The notes under the pieces are model-generated. The model was given only the letters and a program-made list of their open reading frames with translations, had not been told where the DNA came from and searched no databases. The position numbers and the translations under genes are program-made. Shown in pieces: positions 27,220-35,731 of a stretch of 64,000 nt of DNA (positions within the stretch are counted from its first letter, which is position 1; each line of letters starts with the position of its first letter). Origin of the DNA: Clostridium homopropionicum DSM 5847 (GTDB taxonomy: Bacteria; Bacillota; Clostridia; Clostridiales; Clostridiaceae); contig NZ_LHUR01000011.1 in the NCBI RefSeq assembly GCF_001263795.1, forward strand, positions 62,001 through 126,000, read 5' to 3'.

Positions 27220-27243
27220 ACACCCTCTGTTTACAGAGGGTGT
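27220..27243 (-). terminator. Hairpin between asp23 and nusB, possible partial terminator
   Basis: A perfect 10-bp stem, ACACCCTCTG (27220-27229) with CAGAGGGTGT (27234-27243), has a TTTA loop. The following minus-strand sequence is only moderately U-rich. It may reduce readthrough from asp23 into nusB, or act as a processing or stability site. Confidence 0.6.
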
Positions 27244-27247
27244 AGAA

Positions 27248-27640
27248 CTAATCTTGTTTTTCATTATTCTTATCTTCCTCTTTAGGAAGTACTACATTCT
27301 GAATGAATACATTAACGGCAGATACCTTAAGTCCGGTCATCGACTCAACAAATTTAATGACATTTTCTTGAACTTTACTTGCTACCTCAGGAATTTTTAT
27401 ACCATATTTTACTACAACATGAATATCAATCGTAGCTTTATCCTCTTCTACAGTAACCTTTATCCCCTTAGATAAGTTCTTCTTACCACTTAATATTTGA
27501 GTTATGCCTCCAACTAATGTGGTGCCCATGCCTTCAATTCCATCTATTTCAGAAGCAGCTAGACCTGCAATAACTTCAACTACTTCATCAGATATCTTCA
27601 CAATTCCTAGTTCCACTTCTTTGTTTAAATTTTCGTCCAT
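27248..27640 (-). CDS. Asp23/Gls24 family envelope stress protein
   Basis: A 130-residue Asp23/Gls24 (DUF322, YqhY-like) protein. Family features are GIVKISDEVVEVIAGLAASEIDGIEGM and the central VVKYGIKIPEVASKVQENV. In Bacillus, YqhY sits between the acc and nusB genes; a link to envelope or fatty acid homeostasis is known but the mechanism is unclear. It is the first gene after a sigma-A-type promoter at the end of the spoIIIA operon. Confidence 0.92.
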   Translation of the reverse strand: MDENLNKEVELGIVKISDEVVEVIAGLAASEIDGIEGMGTTLVGGITQILSGKKNLSKGIKVTVEEDKATIDIHVVVKYGIKIPEVASKVQENVIKFVESMTGLKVSAVNVFIQNVVLPKEEDKNNEKQD

Positions 27641-27690
27641 TTAGGTACCCCCTTTGCTTTGATTTTTCAAAACAAATTAATCTTAGGATT

Positions 27691-27719
27691 ATTATATCAA
27701 AAGCAGTTTAAATTTACAA
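27691..27719 (-). promoter_or_regulatory. Sigma-A-type promoter of the asp23-nusB-recN operon
   Basis: On the minus strand TTGTAA (27714-27719) and TATAAT (27691-27696) are exactly 17 bases apart. They lie between the spoIIIAH stop and the asp23 start. This lets the housekeeping genes be transcribed independently of sporulation. Confidence 0.7.
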
Positions 27720-27725
27720 ATATAA

Positions 27726-28238
27726 TTATTCTTTTAATTGAATTTCAACATCTTTTATGTGAGTAACATCCATTACTACATCTTGAATTTGTTTTTGTTG
27801 AGCTTCAGTTAATTTGTTAGTAGCTTTGATTATTATAGTAACTTTATTATCCTGTACATAAGAAAGTACTTCTTCATATCCCTTACTCTTTAGGATTGTT
27901 TCAATTTGGTTTTGATTACTTGTTGCTAGTGCTAAATTCGTATACTTCTTTGATAAATCCGCCCTTACTTCATTAGATGTATGTTCATCATCTATCAATG
28001 CTTTTAAATTTTGTAAAGCTTGAGTATTATTATTGTCTCTTACAATTTGATTTTCTTGGAAAAAGCTGCTTCCTGTTTTACTTGTAGCAGAATCATTTGA
28101 AGAGATAGTACTCTTACCACTTGACATATCATTACCAGCTACATAATCTAAGTCTGCATTTAATTTTGTTGCTAGAATTCCAGCACAAACTATTAAAGCT
28201 AGTAATACTACTATAATAGCTCCCTGTTTTTTGTTCAT
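27726..28238 (-). CDS. spoIIIAH: Stage III sporulation protein AH
   Basis: A 170-residue SpoIIIAH, the mother-cell partner of forespore SpoIIQ in the channel across the engulfment membranes. One N-terminal membrane segment (about residues 5-25) precedes an extracytoplasmic YscJ/FliF-like domain. I start at ATG 28236-28238 (MNKKQGAI), which has GGGAGGT 7 bases upstream; an upstream in-frame start would overlap that site. It is the last gene of the spoIIIA operon. Confidence 0.93.
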   Translation of the reverse strand: MNKKQGAIIVVLLALIVCAGILATKLNADLDYVAGNDMSSGKSTISSNDSATSKTGSSFFQENQIVRDNNNTQALQNLKALIDDEHTSNEVRADLSKKYTNLALATSNQNQIETILKSKGYEEVLSYVQDNKVTIIIKATNKLTEAQQKQIQDVVMDVTHIKDVEIQLKE

Positions 28239-28309
28239 TTTAATACCTCCCATGCATTTATTATTTTACCTTTCACAAAAATTTATATGCCTAATAGAAC
28301 TCAGTTATG

Positions 28310-28939
28310 TTATTTTTTCATTGCATAAACATTAACTTGATCTTCTTTTAAATCAAAGAGATTTATAACCGCCTTTTGAATTTGCAGCTTAATTAGATTA
28401 TTATCTGCTCCCGCAGCAACAACACACACTCCAGTAACCTCAGGTTTGTACTTTTTTACAACAAAAGGCTCAGTTCCATCCTCTGTATTCATCATAACAA
28501 TACTTCTACCATCATTTTTCTGAGTTATCTTTCTCGTACCTCCATCCACATCTTTTTCTTCTGTAAGACTTGTAGAATCATTAATGTTTATTGCAGGTAT
28601 CTGTTCTTCACCTCCTTTAAAGTAAATCATTACCTTTACATTGCCTACACCTTCAATATTTTCTAATGTATCCTTTAATTTTTTTTCAATATCCTGTTCT
28701 TCTTTGTTTATTGTTTCAGTATTCTCTTGTACATTTTTAGTTTTTTCCACTTCCGTTATTTGATTATTTTTAGAAGGAATAAGACTTGAAGTAGTGGTTT
28801 CCTTAAAGGTATTGCTTAGAATAGCTAGCAGCACTCCAACTAAAACTAAGATCAGTAAATTCATAAAGTTTTTTTTATTGGTTTTTTCGCTTACTTTATC
28901 CTTAAGTTTCTCAGAATTAAAAAATTTTTTAAAGTCCAT
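28310..28939 (-). CDS. spoIIIAG: Stage III sporulation protein AG
   Basis: A 209-residue SpoIIIAG, which forms a large ring in the intermembrane space in Bacillus. One membrane segment (about residues 26-44) is followed by a secretin-type ring-building domain (KKLKDTLENIEGVGNVKVMIYF). The long insert (residues about 120-165, Thr/Asp-rich) matches the beta-insertion region of the family. It is in the normal operon position between AF and AH. Confidence 0.93.
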   Translation of the reverse strand: MDFKKFFNSEKLKDKVSEKTNKKNFMNLLILVLVGVLLAILSNTFKETTTSSLIPSKNNQITEVEKTKNVQENTETINKEEQDIEKKLKDTLENIEGVGNVKVMIYFKGGEEQIPAININDSTSLTEEKDVDGGTRKITQKNDGRSIVMMNTEDGTEPFVVKKYKPEVTGVCVVAAGADNNLIKLQIQKAVINLFDLKEDQVNVYAMKK

Positions 28940-28962
28940 AATTTCACCCCTTATTTTTTGTG

Positions 28963-29547
28963 CTACATTTTATAAACCATTATTTTTTGTTCATCAATAT
29001 CTAATTCCTTGCTAATAAACTCAACTATAGTACTTTCTAGCTCTTTATTTAATGTTTCCTTGCTACTTACTTCTTTGCTATCTCCTATGTTTATCTTTTC
29101 AATCTTTCTTATGTTTCCTTCATTTACTCCAATTTTAATCCCTGATATTTCATATTTTCCCTCTTCCTCTTGGTAAACAGAATTTATGGTAACTTTGAAT
29201 TTATATTTTTTAAATTTTTCTTCCAATTTTGATGAAATCATTTCTCCTAAATTACTTGAAAAAACTTCTGCTGTCTTTTCAATACTCGACTTTTTATATT
29301 TCTCATAATCTTCTTTAAACTTTTTCTCTTCAAAATACTTTGCAGCGGTATTTACATAGCTATTCATATTGAAATTTTTGTCATAAAATTTAATTAACGG
29401 ATTTATTACAACAGTAATTAGTATTAAGCCTAAAATAAATTTTGCGTATTTTTTAGTAGAATTGTTAGGTAATATCAGCTCGACAGCTGTAATAAAAAAG
29501 ATTGCAGTAGAAATATTTAGTATCCAGTTCTTAAGTGCATCTAGCAT
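28963..29547 (-). CDS. spoIIIAF: Stage III sporulation protein AF
   Basis: A 194-residue SpoIIIAF. Two membrane segments at the N-terminus (about residues 8-25 and 33-51) precede a ring-forming domain resembling type III secretion components. The segment FILGLILITVVINPLIKFY matches the family. It is 11 bp downstream of spoIIIAE. Confidence 0.92.
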   Translation of the reverse strand: MLDALKNWILNISTAIFFITAVELILPNNSTKKYAKFILGLILITVVINPLIKFYDKNFNMNSYVNTAAKYFEEKKFKEDYEKYKKSSIEKTAEVFSSNLGEMISSKLEEKFKKYKFKVTINSVYQEEEGKYEISGIKIGVNEGNIRKIEKINIGDSKEVSSKETLNKELESTIVEFISKELDIDEQKIMVYKM

Positions 29548-29558
29548 ATTCTTCCCCC

Positions 29559-30710
29559 TTATAGACCTATAATACTCTTACCAGCTGATGCCATAATCGA
29601 TATCATTATAAAAAACATTACTGAAACGCTTATTAAACTTGTCATTATTAAAACAAGTGAGTCTCCAGCAGCTGCTATGCATTTTACTAGTCTAGCATCA
29701 CTAATTGGTTCAATTAATGCAGAAGTTAGCTTATATATAAATGACATTATTAATAGCTTAATTAAAGGAGAAACTATTATGATTATAAGAATTATCAATC
29801 CAATGCTACTAATAGCTCCTTTTAATAATAAGGAATATCCAGCTACAGTTGAGATAGCATCAGAAAGACTTTTGCCAATAAAAGGAACAAAGCTATCTAT
29901 TGCAAACTTCATAGTTTTTTCTGCAACAGCATCTATTGTTGCACTAGTCATACTTCGTATAGTTGTAATCCCTATAAAAATTATCATTATTGTTCCTTGA
30001 ATCCAAAGTATTGATTTATTCAATAACTTTGCAAGTTTGTCTACTTTATATTCTTGCGATATGTTATTAACAAATTGAATTACGAAGGATATACTAACCA
30101 GCGGAATGATTAAGTCCATAAAAACTCTAGCACTAATGTTAGTTACTCCAATAATTATTGGATCCATAATAGCGGCTTGAGTAAATCCCCCTACAGTTGC
30201 TAGAAGCATTAGTAATACAGGCATTAGTGCAGCCATAAAATCAGTCATATCTTTAATTGCTACTTTAGCTGTAGATACTCCTATATAAAATGTTTTTGCT
30301 ATTAACACTATTAATAGTGCATAACAAGCATAGTAGGCTATATTAGATAGATTTCCATTGCTGAAGGCACTTTCCAGATTACTTAAGAATGCACAAATTA
30401 TACAGATGATTATTATCATAGACATTATCTTTCCTGAGGCTACTACTTCCTTAAAAGCAAAACTTATTACTGCCTTTGCAATATTTTCAGCAGAGAATCC
30501 GCCAGTACCATTCTTTACATATTCCTTTACATAGGTCTTTATATCTACATCATTTAAGATTTCATATTTGGTTTTCATATTTGTTATGTAATTATAGAGT
30601 TCTTCTACTTCAACAGATTGATTTTCTGCAGGTCCTTTATCCAATGAAGTAGCTTGTACATTGATAGGTATTAAAAATAATAAAATTAAAATCAATATTA
30701 CTTTTTTCAT
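29559..30710 (-). CDS. spoIIIAE: Stage III sporulation protein AE
   Basis: A 383-residue polytopic membrane protein with a signal-like N-terminus (residues 1-20), an exported N-terminal region, and about eight membrane segments from residue 85 onward. It is thought to form part of the export apparatus of the SpoIIIA-SpoIIQ channel. Family stretches include GITTIRSMTSATIDAVAEKTMKFAIDSFVPFIGKSLSDA. It lies between AD and AF. Confidence 0.94.
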   Translation of the reverse strand: MKKVILILILLFLIPINVQATSLDKGPAENQSVEVEELYNYITNMKTKYEILNDVDIKTYVKEYVKNGTGGFSAENIAKAVISFAFKEVVASGKIMSMIIIICIICAFLSNLESAFSNGNLSNIAYYACYALLIVLIAKTFYIGVSTAKVAIKDMTDFMAALMPVLLMLLATVGGFTQAAIMDPIIIGVTNISARVFMDLIIPLVSISFVIQFVNNISQEYKVDKLAKLLNKSILWIQGTIMIIFIGITTIRSMTSATIDAVAEKTMKFAIDSFVPFIGKSLSDAISTVAGYSLLLKGAISSIGLIILIIIIVSPLIKLLIMSFIYKLTSALIEPISDARLVKCIAAAGDSLVLIMTSLISVSVMFFIMISIMASAGKSIIGL

Positions 30711-30731
30711 AATATTTCTCCTATTTGTTCT

Positions 30732-31115
30732 CTACATTATCTTAACTATTGCTTGAAGTACCGCCATAAGTATTGGTATGGCCAATACTAAAATAAGTAT
30801 TTTACCTGCAAATTCTACTTTAGAAGCTAGGTTACCTTGACCTGCATCTTTACATATTTCACTACAAAATGATGCTAAGTATGCAATACCCAATATTTTA
30901 AAAACTATATTTAAATAAACAAAATCAATGTTGGCTTTTAAGGATAATTGTTGGAGCAGTTGTAGTATAGACGTAATTTTATCTAACATAAAGATGAATA
31001 TAGCTATTCCTGCTGCTATGCTTATATGTATAGCTATATCATTCCTATGATCTTTAAAAGCAAGAACAATAAATAGCGTTATAAATGCAAATGAGACAAC
31101 CTTTACGATTTCCAT
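30732..31115 (-). CDS. spoIIIAD: Stage III sporulation protein AD
   Basis: A 127-residue hydrophobic protein with about four membrane segments. It contains the family stretch IVFKILGIAYLASFCSEICKDAGQGNLASKVEFAGK. It resembles SpoIIIAC and together they are part of the membrane portion of the channel. It is 9 bp downstream of spoIIIAC. Confidence 0.94.
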   Translation of the reverse strand: MEIVKVVSFAFITLFIVLAFKDHRNDIAIHISIAAGIAIFIFMLDKITSILQLLQQLSLKANIDFVYLNIVFKILGIAYLASFCSEICKDAGQGNLASKVEFAGKILILVLAIPILMAVLQAIVKIM

Positions 31116-31124
31116 TTTGCCCTC

Positions 31125-31322
31125 CTATAATTGGAACATGGTTTTCACCGTACTAAAGAGCTTATTAATTAGATTTATAACCATCATAAGCACTATTACT
31201 ATTCCAGCTAAATTTGTTATTACTGCATAATCCTTTTTCCCAGTTGATTCTAGAATTTTATCTAATATTATTATTAAAATACTTACTGCTGCTATTTTGA
31301 AAATCAAACTTACATCTAACAT
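31125..31322 (-). CDS. spoIIIAC: Stage III sporulation protein AC
   Basis: A 65-residue protein with two membrane segments (about residues 3-21 and 35-58). The motif ILDKILESTGKKDYAVITNLAGIVIVLMMV is nearly invariant in spore formers. Its small size is normal for the family. Confidence 0.95.
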   Translation of the reverse strand: MLDVSLIFKIAAVSILIIILDKILESTGKKDYAVITNLAGIVIVLMMVINLINKLFSTVKTMFQL

Positions 31323-31340
31323 CTGATTACCTCCTTATGT

Positions 31341-31862
31341 TTAAATAATCATTATGACTACTATAGCTCCAAAGCTAAATCCCATATATCTATACATTTT
31401 AATGTTGTTTTTCATCACTTCTTCTGCACCTTCTAATTGATTTTCAAGTTTGTTGATTGTTAATGATATTATATTGTTTTGTCCTTCAATATCTGATTGT
31501 CCCAAGCTTTTTGATAAATCTAGAAGAATTTCATTGTCCGCTTCCTTTAAATTTAAAATATTTTTATTCATATCTAGAGCTTTCGTAAATGCTTGAAAAA
31601 CATTTTCTACCTTGTTTTCATATAAAAGTTCAGAAATATCTTTAAATAATTTATTTATAGGCTTATTACTTTTACTAGAAACATTTTCAAATATTTCAGG
31701 TAAAGTTGAATGAGTGTATATTATCTCACTCTTTAATTGATAAAGTGCTTGTTCAATTTCCTTTAACTGCTGAAATCTCTTTTTAAGATTTTCTCCTAAA
31801 ATAAACCCCATTAGGGTGCTTCCAATTAGCACCAAAGCACATCCTAATATTTTTAAATACAC
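31341..31862 (-). CDS. spoIIIAB: Stage III sporulation protein AB
   Basis: A 173-residue protein with N- and C-terminal membrane segments around a cytoplasmic helical domain similar to type II secretion GspF. I start at GTG 31860-31862 since GGAGGAG lies 6 bases upstream. An in-frame TTG 15 bases earlier falls on top of that site. With this start it begins two bases after the spoIIIAA stop, so translation is closely coupled. Confidence 0.93.
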   Translation of the reverse strand: MYLKILGCALVLIGSTLMGFILGENLKKRFQQLKEIEQALYQLKSEIIYTHSTLPEIFENVSSKSNKPINKLFKDISELLYENKVENVFQAFTKALDMNKNILNLKEADNEILLDLSKSLGQSDIEGQNNIISLTINKLENQLEGAEEVMKNNIKMYRYMGFSFGAIVVIMII

Positions 31863-31864
31863 AA

Positions 31865-32788
31865 TTATCTCCTCCAAAGTTTCTCTTTATTATTCAAGTT
31901 ATAAACTTGTTCTATGGTTCCAGCTCCCTCTCTACTGTTCAATATAATTGCCCTTTCAAACACCTTATTTTCTAATATTTCTTTAAATACAGCTCTTTTT
32001 TCCAAATCTTCAATACCATATCCATGTATTGTAGTGATTAATTTAACTCCTGAGTTCATTGCCATAAGGACACTTTCTACATCCTTTAAGGTTCCTAATT
32101 CATCACAGATAATTACATCTGGAGCCATACTTCTAATAGCCATCATAATTCCTTCACTTTTCATACAATTGTCTAAAATATCAGTTCTAATACCAATATT
32201 CATCTGGGGAATTCCATTATAACAACTTCCGATTTCACTTCTTTCATCAATAACACATACTTTCATTCCCCGAAAATTTTTATCTGATAATCTAAAGCCA
32301 TCAGATAAATTTCTACTAATATCTCTAATTAAAGTTGTTTTCCCGCATTTAGGAGGAGATATTATTATAGTATTTACTAGCTTTTCTTTATCAAAAAAAT
32401 ATTGCATCACCTTATTTGAACATCCAATTACCTCTCTTGAAATTCTAATATTTAATGAACCGATGCTTTTTATTGTTTTAACTTTATAATTTTCAATTAC
32501 ACAAGTTCCGCAAATCCCAACTCTATGTCCACCTTTTATTGTCAAATATCCTTGTTTAATTTCTTCTTCAAAAGCATAAATAGAATATCCGCTAATTCTC
32601 TGAAGAATTGTATTTAGATTTTCTTTTGTAATAATATAGTCTAAAATATTTTCTTTATTCCCAGAATAAATAATAAGCGGCTTATTTACTTTTAATCTAA
32701 TTTCTTGAAGGTTGTTTAAATCTTTTAGCTTTTCTATAATTGCTGTAATAGAAATAGGTAAAATATCAAATATATCTTTAGTGTTCAT
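31865..32788 (-). CDS. spoIIIAA: Stage III sporulation protein AA (ATPase)
   Basis: A 307-residue AAA-type ATPase related to type II/IV secretion ATPases, proposed to energise the SpoIIIA channel. Walker A PPKCGKTT is at residues 145-152. CVIDERSEI follows at about residue 181, and Walker B is PDVIICDELG. It is the first gene of the operon, with AAGGAGG before the ATG. A sigma-E promoter is expected upstream, but I could not place one with confidence. Confidence 0.96.
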   Translation of the reverse strand: MNTKDIFDILPISITAIIEKLKDLNNLQEIRLKVNKPLIIYSGNKENILDYIITKENLNTILQRISGYSIYAFEEEIKQGYLTIKGGHRVGICGTCVIENYKVKTIKSIGSLNIRISREVIGCSNKVMQYFFDKEKLVNTIIISPPKCGKTTLIRDISRNLSDGFRLSDKNFRGMKVCVIDERSEIGSCYNGIPQMNIGIRTDILDNCMKSEGIMMAIRSMAPDVIICDELGTLKDVESVLMAMNSGVKLITTIHGYGIEDLEKRAVFKEILENKVFERAIILNSREGAGTIEQVYNLNNKEKLWRR

Positions 32789-32854
32789 TTTTCTTATCCT
32801 CCTTTCTTAATAAATTTTTATTTACTCTATAGTTTATTTATGACTAAAATCAAA

Positions 32855-32921
32855 AAATAAAAAAAGAATATCTTATTAAAAAATATTCTTTTATAAAAAT
32901 ATGTAGGCAAAAGCCTACATA
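32855..32921 (-). terminator. Two tandem terminator hairpins between the CD1247-like gene and spoIIIAA
   Basis: The first hairpin is a perfect 9-bp stem, TATGTAGGC (32900-32908) with GCCTACATA (32913-32921), AAAA loop. The second pairs AAAAGAATAT (32862-32871) with ATATTCTTTT (32883-32892). A long U-rich run follows on the minus strand. Together they insulate spoIIIA from efp transcription. Confidence 0.85.
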
Positions 32922-32932
32922 CTTTAATCATA

Positions 32933-33310
32933 TTAATTTTTTATACTAATATTATTATGACAATTTGGGCAAATAATGCTTTTCTCACTATTAATAAGTT
33001 CTTTCTCTACAGCTAAGATTTCACCACATTCACTACACTTTATGTCCACATAATCAAAGGGATCAAATTCCTCTTCTTCTTCTTCAAATCCATAGATTTC
33101 ATCTTCCATATTTCCTAAGTTTTCATCTAAGATTGTTACGTATTCATTTATTTCCCCTTGAATATTTTCCATTTTTTCTATTCTATTGGCCATTTCTTCT
33201 ATAATACCGGTAAGCTTAATTAATATGTCTTTCTCTTCGGAATTAGCAAATTGACCAATTTTATCAATAGCTGTTTTTACCGACTCTATTTGGGACATTA
33301 GAGAACTCAT
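32933..33310 (-). CDS. CD1247 N-terminal-domain protein with zinc ribbon
   Basis: A 125-residue protein. The helical N-terminal part (residues 1-72, SQIESVKTAIDKIGQFANSEEKDIL) matches the clostridial CD1247 N-terminal domain. An acidic linker (EEEEEEFDPFD) and a C-terminal zinc ribbon with two Cys pairs (CSECGE and CPNCHN) follow. Function is unknown. It lies just downstream of efp and shares its transcript. Confidence 0.88.
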   Translation of the reverse strand: MSSLMSQIESVKTAIDKIGQFANSEEKDILIKLTGIIEEMANRIEKMENIQGEINEYVTILDENLGNMEDEIYGFEEEEEEFDPFDYVDIKCSECGEILAVEKELINSEKSIICPNCHNNISIKN

Positions 33311-33339
33311 TATAACACTTCCTTTAGGATAGTCTTTAA

Positions 33340-33897
33340 CTAGACTCTTTCCATGTATGCTCCATTTCTTGTATCTACTCTAATTGTTTCTCCCTCATTT
33401 ACAAATAAAGGAACTCCAACTACAGCACCTGTTTCTAATTTTGCAGGTTTTAAAGTATTAGTAGCTGTATTTCCTTTAACACCTGGCTCGCATTCTACTA
33501 TAAGTAATTCAACAAAGTTAGGTGCTTCAACAGAAAAAGCACTTCCTTTATAAAACTTAATTACAGCAAACATGTTTTCTTTTAAGTATTTAATTGCTTC
33601 TTCTACTTGTTCAAAGCTTAATGGAATTTGTTCAAAAGTTTCTTGATCCATAAAGTAGTATAACTCACCATCACTGTATAAATATTGCATTTCTTTTCTT
33701 TCAATTACTGCCTCTTGAAGCTTAGCAGTTGGGTTAAAAGTAGTTTCTGTAACCCCTCCATTAATTACGTTTCTAAGCTTAGTTCTTACGAAAGCTGCAC
33801 CTTTACCAGGTTTAACATGTAAGAACTCAATTACAGTAAATACTTGTCCATCTAACTCAAAAGTAGTTCCTTTTCTTATATCTCCAGCTGAAATCAT
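33340..33897 (-). CDS. efp: Translation elongation factor P
   Basis: A 185-residue EF-P that relieves ribosome stalling at polyproline stretches. The N-terminal KOW-like domain carries the conserved loop [16 protein letters not shown], whose Lys in PGKG is the residue modified in other bacteria. Two OB domains follow, ending [18 protein letters not shown] start at ATG 33895-33897 (MISAGDI) because GGAGGG lies 7 bases upstream; an in-frame GTG further up would overlap that site. Confidence 0.97.
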   Translation of the reverse strand: MISAGDIRKGTTFELDGQVFTVIEFLHVKPGKGAAFVRTKLRNVINGGVTETTFNPTAKLQEAVIERKEMQYLYSDGELYYFMDQETFEQIPLSFEQVEEAIKYLKENMFAVIKFYKGSAFSVEAPNFVELLIVECEPGVKGNTATNTLKPAKLETGAVVGVPLFVNEGETIRVDTRNGAYMERV

Positions 33898-33981
33898 TAT
33901 GTATCCCTCCACTATTCAATTATATTATTATTATAACCCTAAAATTCATATTAATACCAGACTATTTAATTGACCAATGAT

Positions 33982-34010
33982 ATTTTATCAAAACTTGCGA
34001 ATATTTGCAA
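33982..34010 (-). promoter_or_regulatory. Sigma-A-type promoter of efp
   Basis: On the minus strand TTGCAA (34005-34010) and TAAAAT (33982-33987) are 17 bases apart, and a TG one base before the -10 gives an extended -10. It is about 85 bases upstream of the efp ATG, after the end of the pilus operon. Confidence 0.65.
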
Positions 34011-34057
34011 ATACATTTATTATTATTTACAAATTTTATATATTGATTAACATTATT

Positions 34058-34477
34058 TTATTTTTTTACTGAGTAAAAGTTTATGTCTAAAATTCCAGTG
34101 TATGTTTTATCTTCATTCTTTTTTAATTCTATTTTATCTACACTATGTATATCATTATTTAATTTAATACTTTCCATAAAATTATTAAGCAGTAATAGTT
34201 CTCCTTGAAATTCTATAATTACATTAATTAAATCATTATCCATAGTACTATTAGATATTTTTTTAACTTTTAGATATTTTTTATCTACAATTGACTCTAA
34301 AATATCACTAAAACTTTTAGGCTCTCTTTCAATTGTAACTGCAGAATAACATTCCTGCTCAATCTTCTCTTCCCTATTTATAATTTCACTTTTTTCAAAA
34401 TAATTTAGGATCAAAGATAAAGTGAAAAATAAAACTATTAAAGTCAGTTTAATATAATTATTCCGATTATTTTTCAT
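34058..34477 (-). CDS. PilO-like inner-membrane pilus assembly protein
   Basis: A 139-residue protein with one N-terminal membrane segment (about residues 9-25) and an extracytoplasmic alpha/beta region. Sequence identity to known PilO is not evident by eye. The call rests on topology, size and being third in a PilM-PilN-PilO-like series at the end of the pilus operon. It overlaps the PilN-like gene by 11 bp. It is the last gene of the unit and has only a weak terminator-like sequence after it. Confidence 0.6.
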   Translation of the reverse strand: MKNNRNNYIKLTLIVLFFTLSLILNYFEKSEIINREEKIEQECYSAVTIEREPKSFSDILESIVDKKYLKVKKISNSTMDNDLINVIIEFQGELLLLNNFMESIKLNNDIHSVDKIELKKNEDKTYTGILDINFYSVKK

Positions 34478-34943
34478 TTTTTATAACCTCTAATTCCATG
34501 ATTAAATTCACTTTATTGTCACTGCTATCTTCCATATGTAAATTTAAGACTTTAAAATTTTTTTCATAATAGTTTATTAAATTAGCAGCTTTAGCACTAT
34601 CAATTAAATAATTTTCAATTTTTATTACATTGTTCTCAACCATTAACTTATCAAAATCATAGGATTCTTTATTTTCCTTAAGCATATTAGTAATATTCAT
34701 ATATGTATTAATGCTTCTGCTAATATTATTTTTGTCCATTGTTAAATTATTAAATACAGCTTTATTTCTACTGCTTTCAATAATTAGATTTAATTCCTTA
34801 ATCTGATTCCTAAATGAATATAGCCTAAATAAAAATATCAATAAGACTAATAATAAGCTTAAATAAAAACTTCTATCTATATTTTTTGCTCTTTTATATA
34901 AATTTGTCCTTTGTTCAATAGACAAAAAGTTATATTCATCCAT
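34467..34943 (-). CDS. PilN-like inner-membrane pilus assembly protein
   Basis: A 158-residue protein. About 25 cytoplasmic residues start with MDEYNFLSIEQR, followed by one membrane segment (about residues 26-44) and an extracytoplasmic part with a predicted coiled coil then an alpha/beta fold. The short N-terminus before the membrane is where PilN binds PilM in other systems. Assigned by topology and gene order, not by strong sequence motifs. Confidence 0.6.
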   Translation of the reverse strand: MDEYNFLSIEQRTNLYKRAKNIDRSFYLSLLLVLLIFLFRLYSFRNQIKELNLIIESSRNKAVFNNLTMDKNNISRSINTYMNITNMLKENKESYDFDKLMVENNVIKIENYLIDSAKAANLINYYEKNFKVLNLHMEDSSDNKVNLIMELEVIKNEK

Positions 34944-34948
34944 AACAA

Positions 34949-35704
34949 TTATTTTCTCCTATTTTCAATGTAGTACCCGATTATTTCTTCTTCAGTAATG
35001 CTTCCTAGATTTATTACATTGATATTAATTTTATCTTTTTCAAAATCTAGTTTTAAATATTTCTCTATAATCTTTTGATCTAAATTTATAGAATAGACCT
35101 TAGTAAAAATGCAATTATAGACTTTCATTTTATTTATTATAAAGATAAGACTAGATAAAAGATTTTCTTCTGTGGTAATTTGATTACTTAACAGCCTTTT
35201 ATCACAGAAGTATAAAGTATATATGCTGCTATTATGTTTAATTATTACAATGTAGTCTTTTTCTACAATGCTCTTTTGGTAGTATTTAATATACCACAGT
35301 TGAATTAAATTAACTTTTTTAATCTGAAATTTATTCTTTTGTAAATTTCTAATTCTATTTTTATGGCAATTTATACAATATAGAATTATTTCTATTTCCT
35401 TATTATTACTTTCCCATTTACTATAAGTATAGTAGATATCTTGTGTATTTTTACCATATAGGTAATTTAGCTTATTCATAATTATTGAGTTAATATTATT
35501 ATTACTTGTATTAGGAAGTAATAGCTTCTTTATATGTATTTCTTCGTTCTCTAACAAAATATATAGATTTTCCTTATTTATCTCTTTATCTAAACTTGTG
35601 ATATCGTCTACGTTCTTCACTTCTTCTATCTTGTTCTTACTGTTAACAGTATAAATATTAATAATATTGCTACCAACTGTAATTACTTTGTCTTTTATAA
35701 ACAT
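34949..35704 (-). CDS. PilM/GspL-like cytoplasmic protein of the pilus operon (divergent)
   Basis: A 251-residue soluble protein placed where PilM normally lies, just before the PilN- and PilO-like genes. It lacks visible actin-fold ATP-binding motifs and is shorter than usual PilM (about 350 residues), so the actin-like fold may be reduced. The beta-rich N-terminus (IITVGSNIINIYTVNSKNKIEEV) is compatible with the PilM start. Identity is inferred from order. Confidence 0.5.
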   Translation of the reverse strand: MFIKDKVITVGSNIINIYTVNSKNKIEEVKNVDDITSLDKEINKENLYILLENEEIHIKKLLLPNTSNNNINSIIMNKLNYLYGKNTQDIYYTYSKWESNNKEIEIILYCINCHKNRIRNLQKNKFQIKKVNLIQLWYIKYYQKSIVEKDYIVIIKHNSSIYTLYFCDKRLLSNQITTEENLLSSLIFIINKMKVYNCIFTKVYSINLDQKIIEKYLKLDFEKDKININVINLGSITEEEIIGYYIENRRK

Positions 35705-35731
35705 TTTTTACTCCTGATCTCTTTTTAAAAT

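Noticed and set aside
32790-32860. A sigma-E promoter for the spoIIIA operon
   Set aside because: It is expected from known biology, but no pair of -35 and -10 elements with acceptable spacing could be placed by eye, so it is not annotated.
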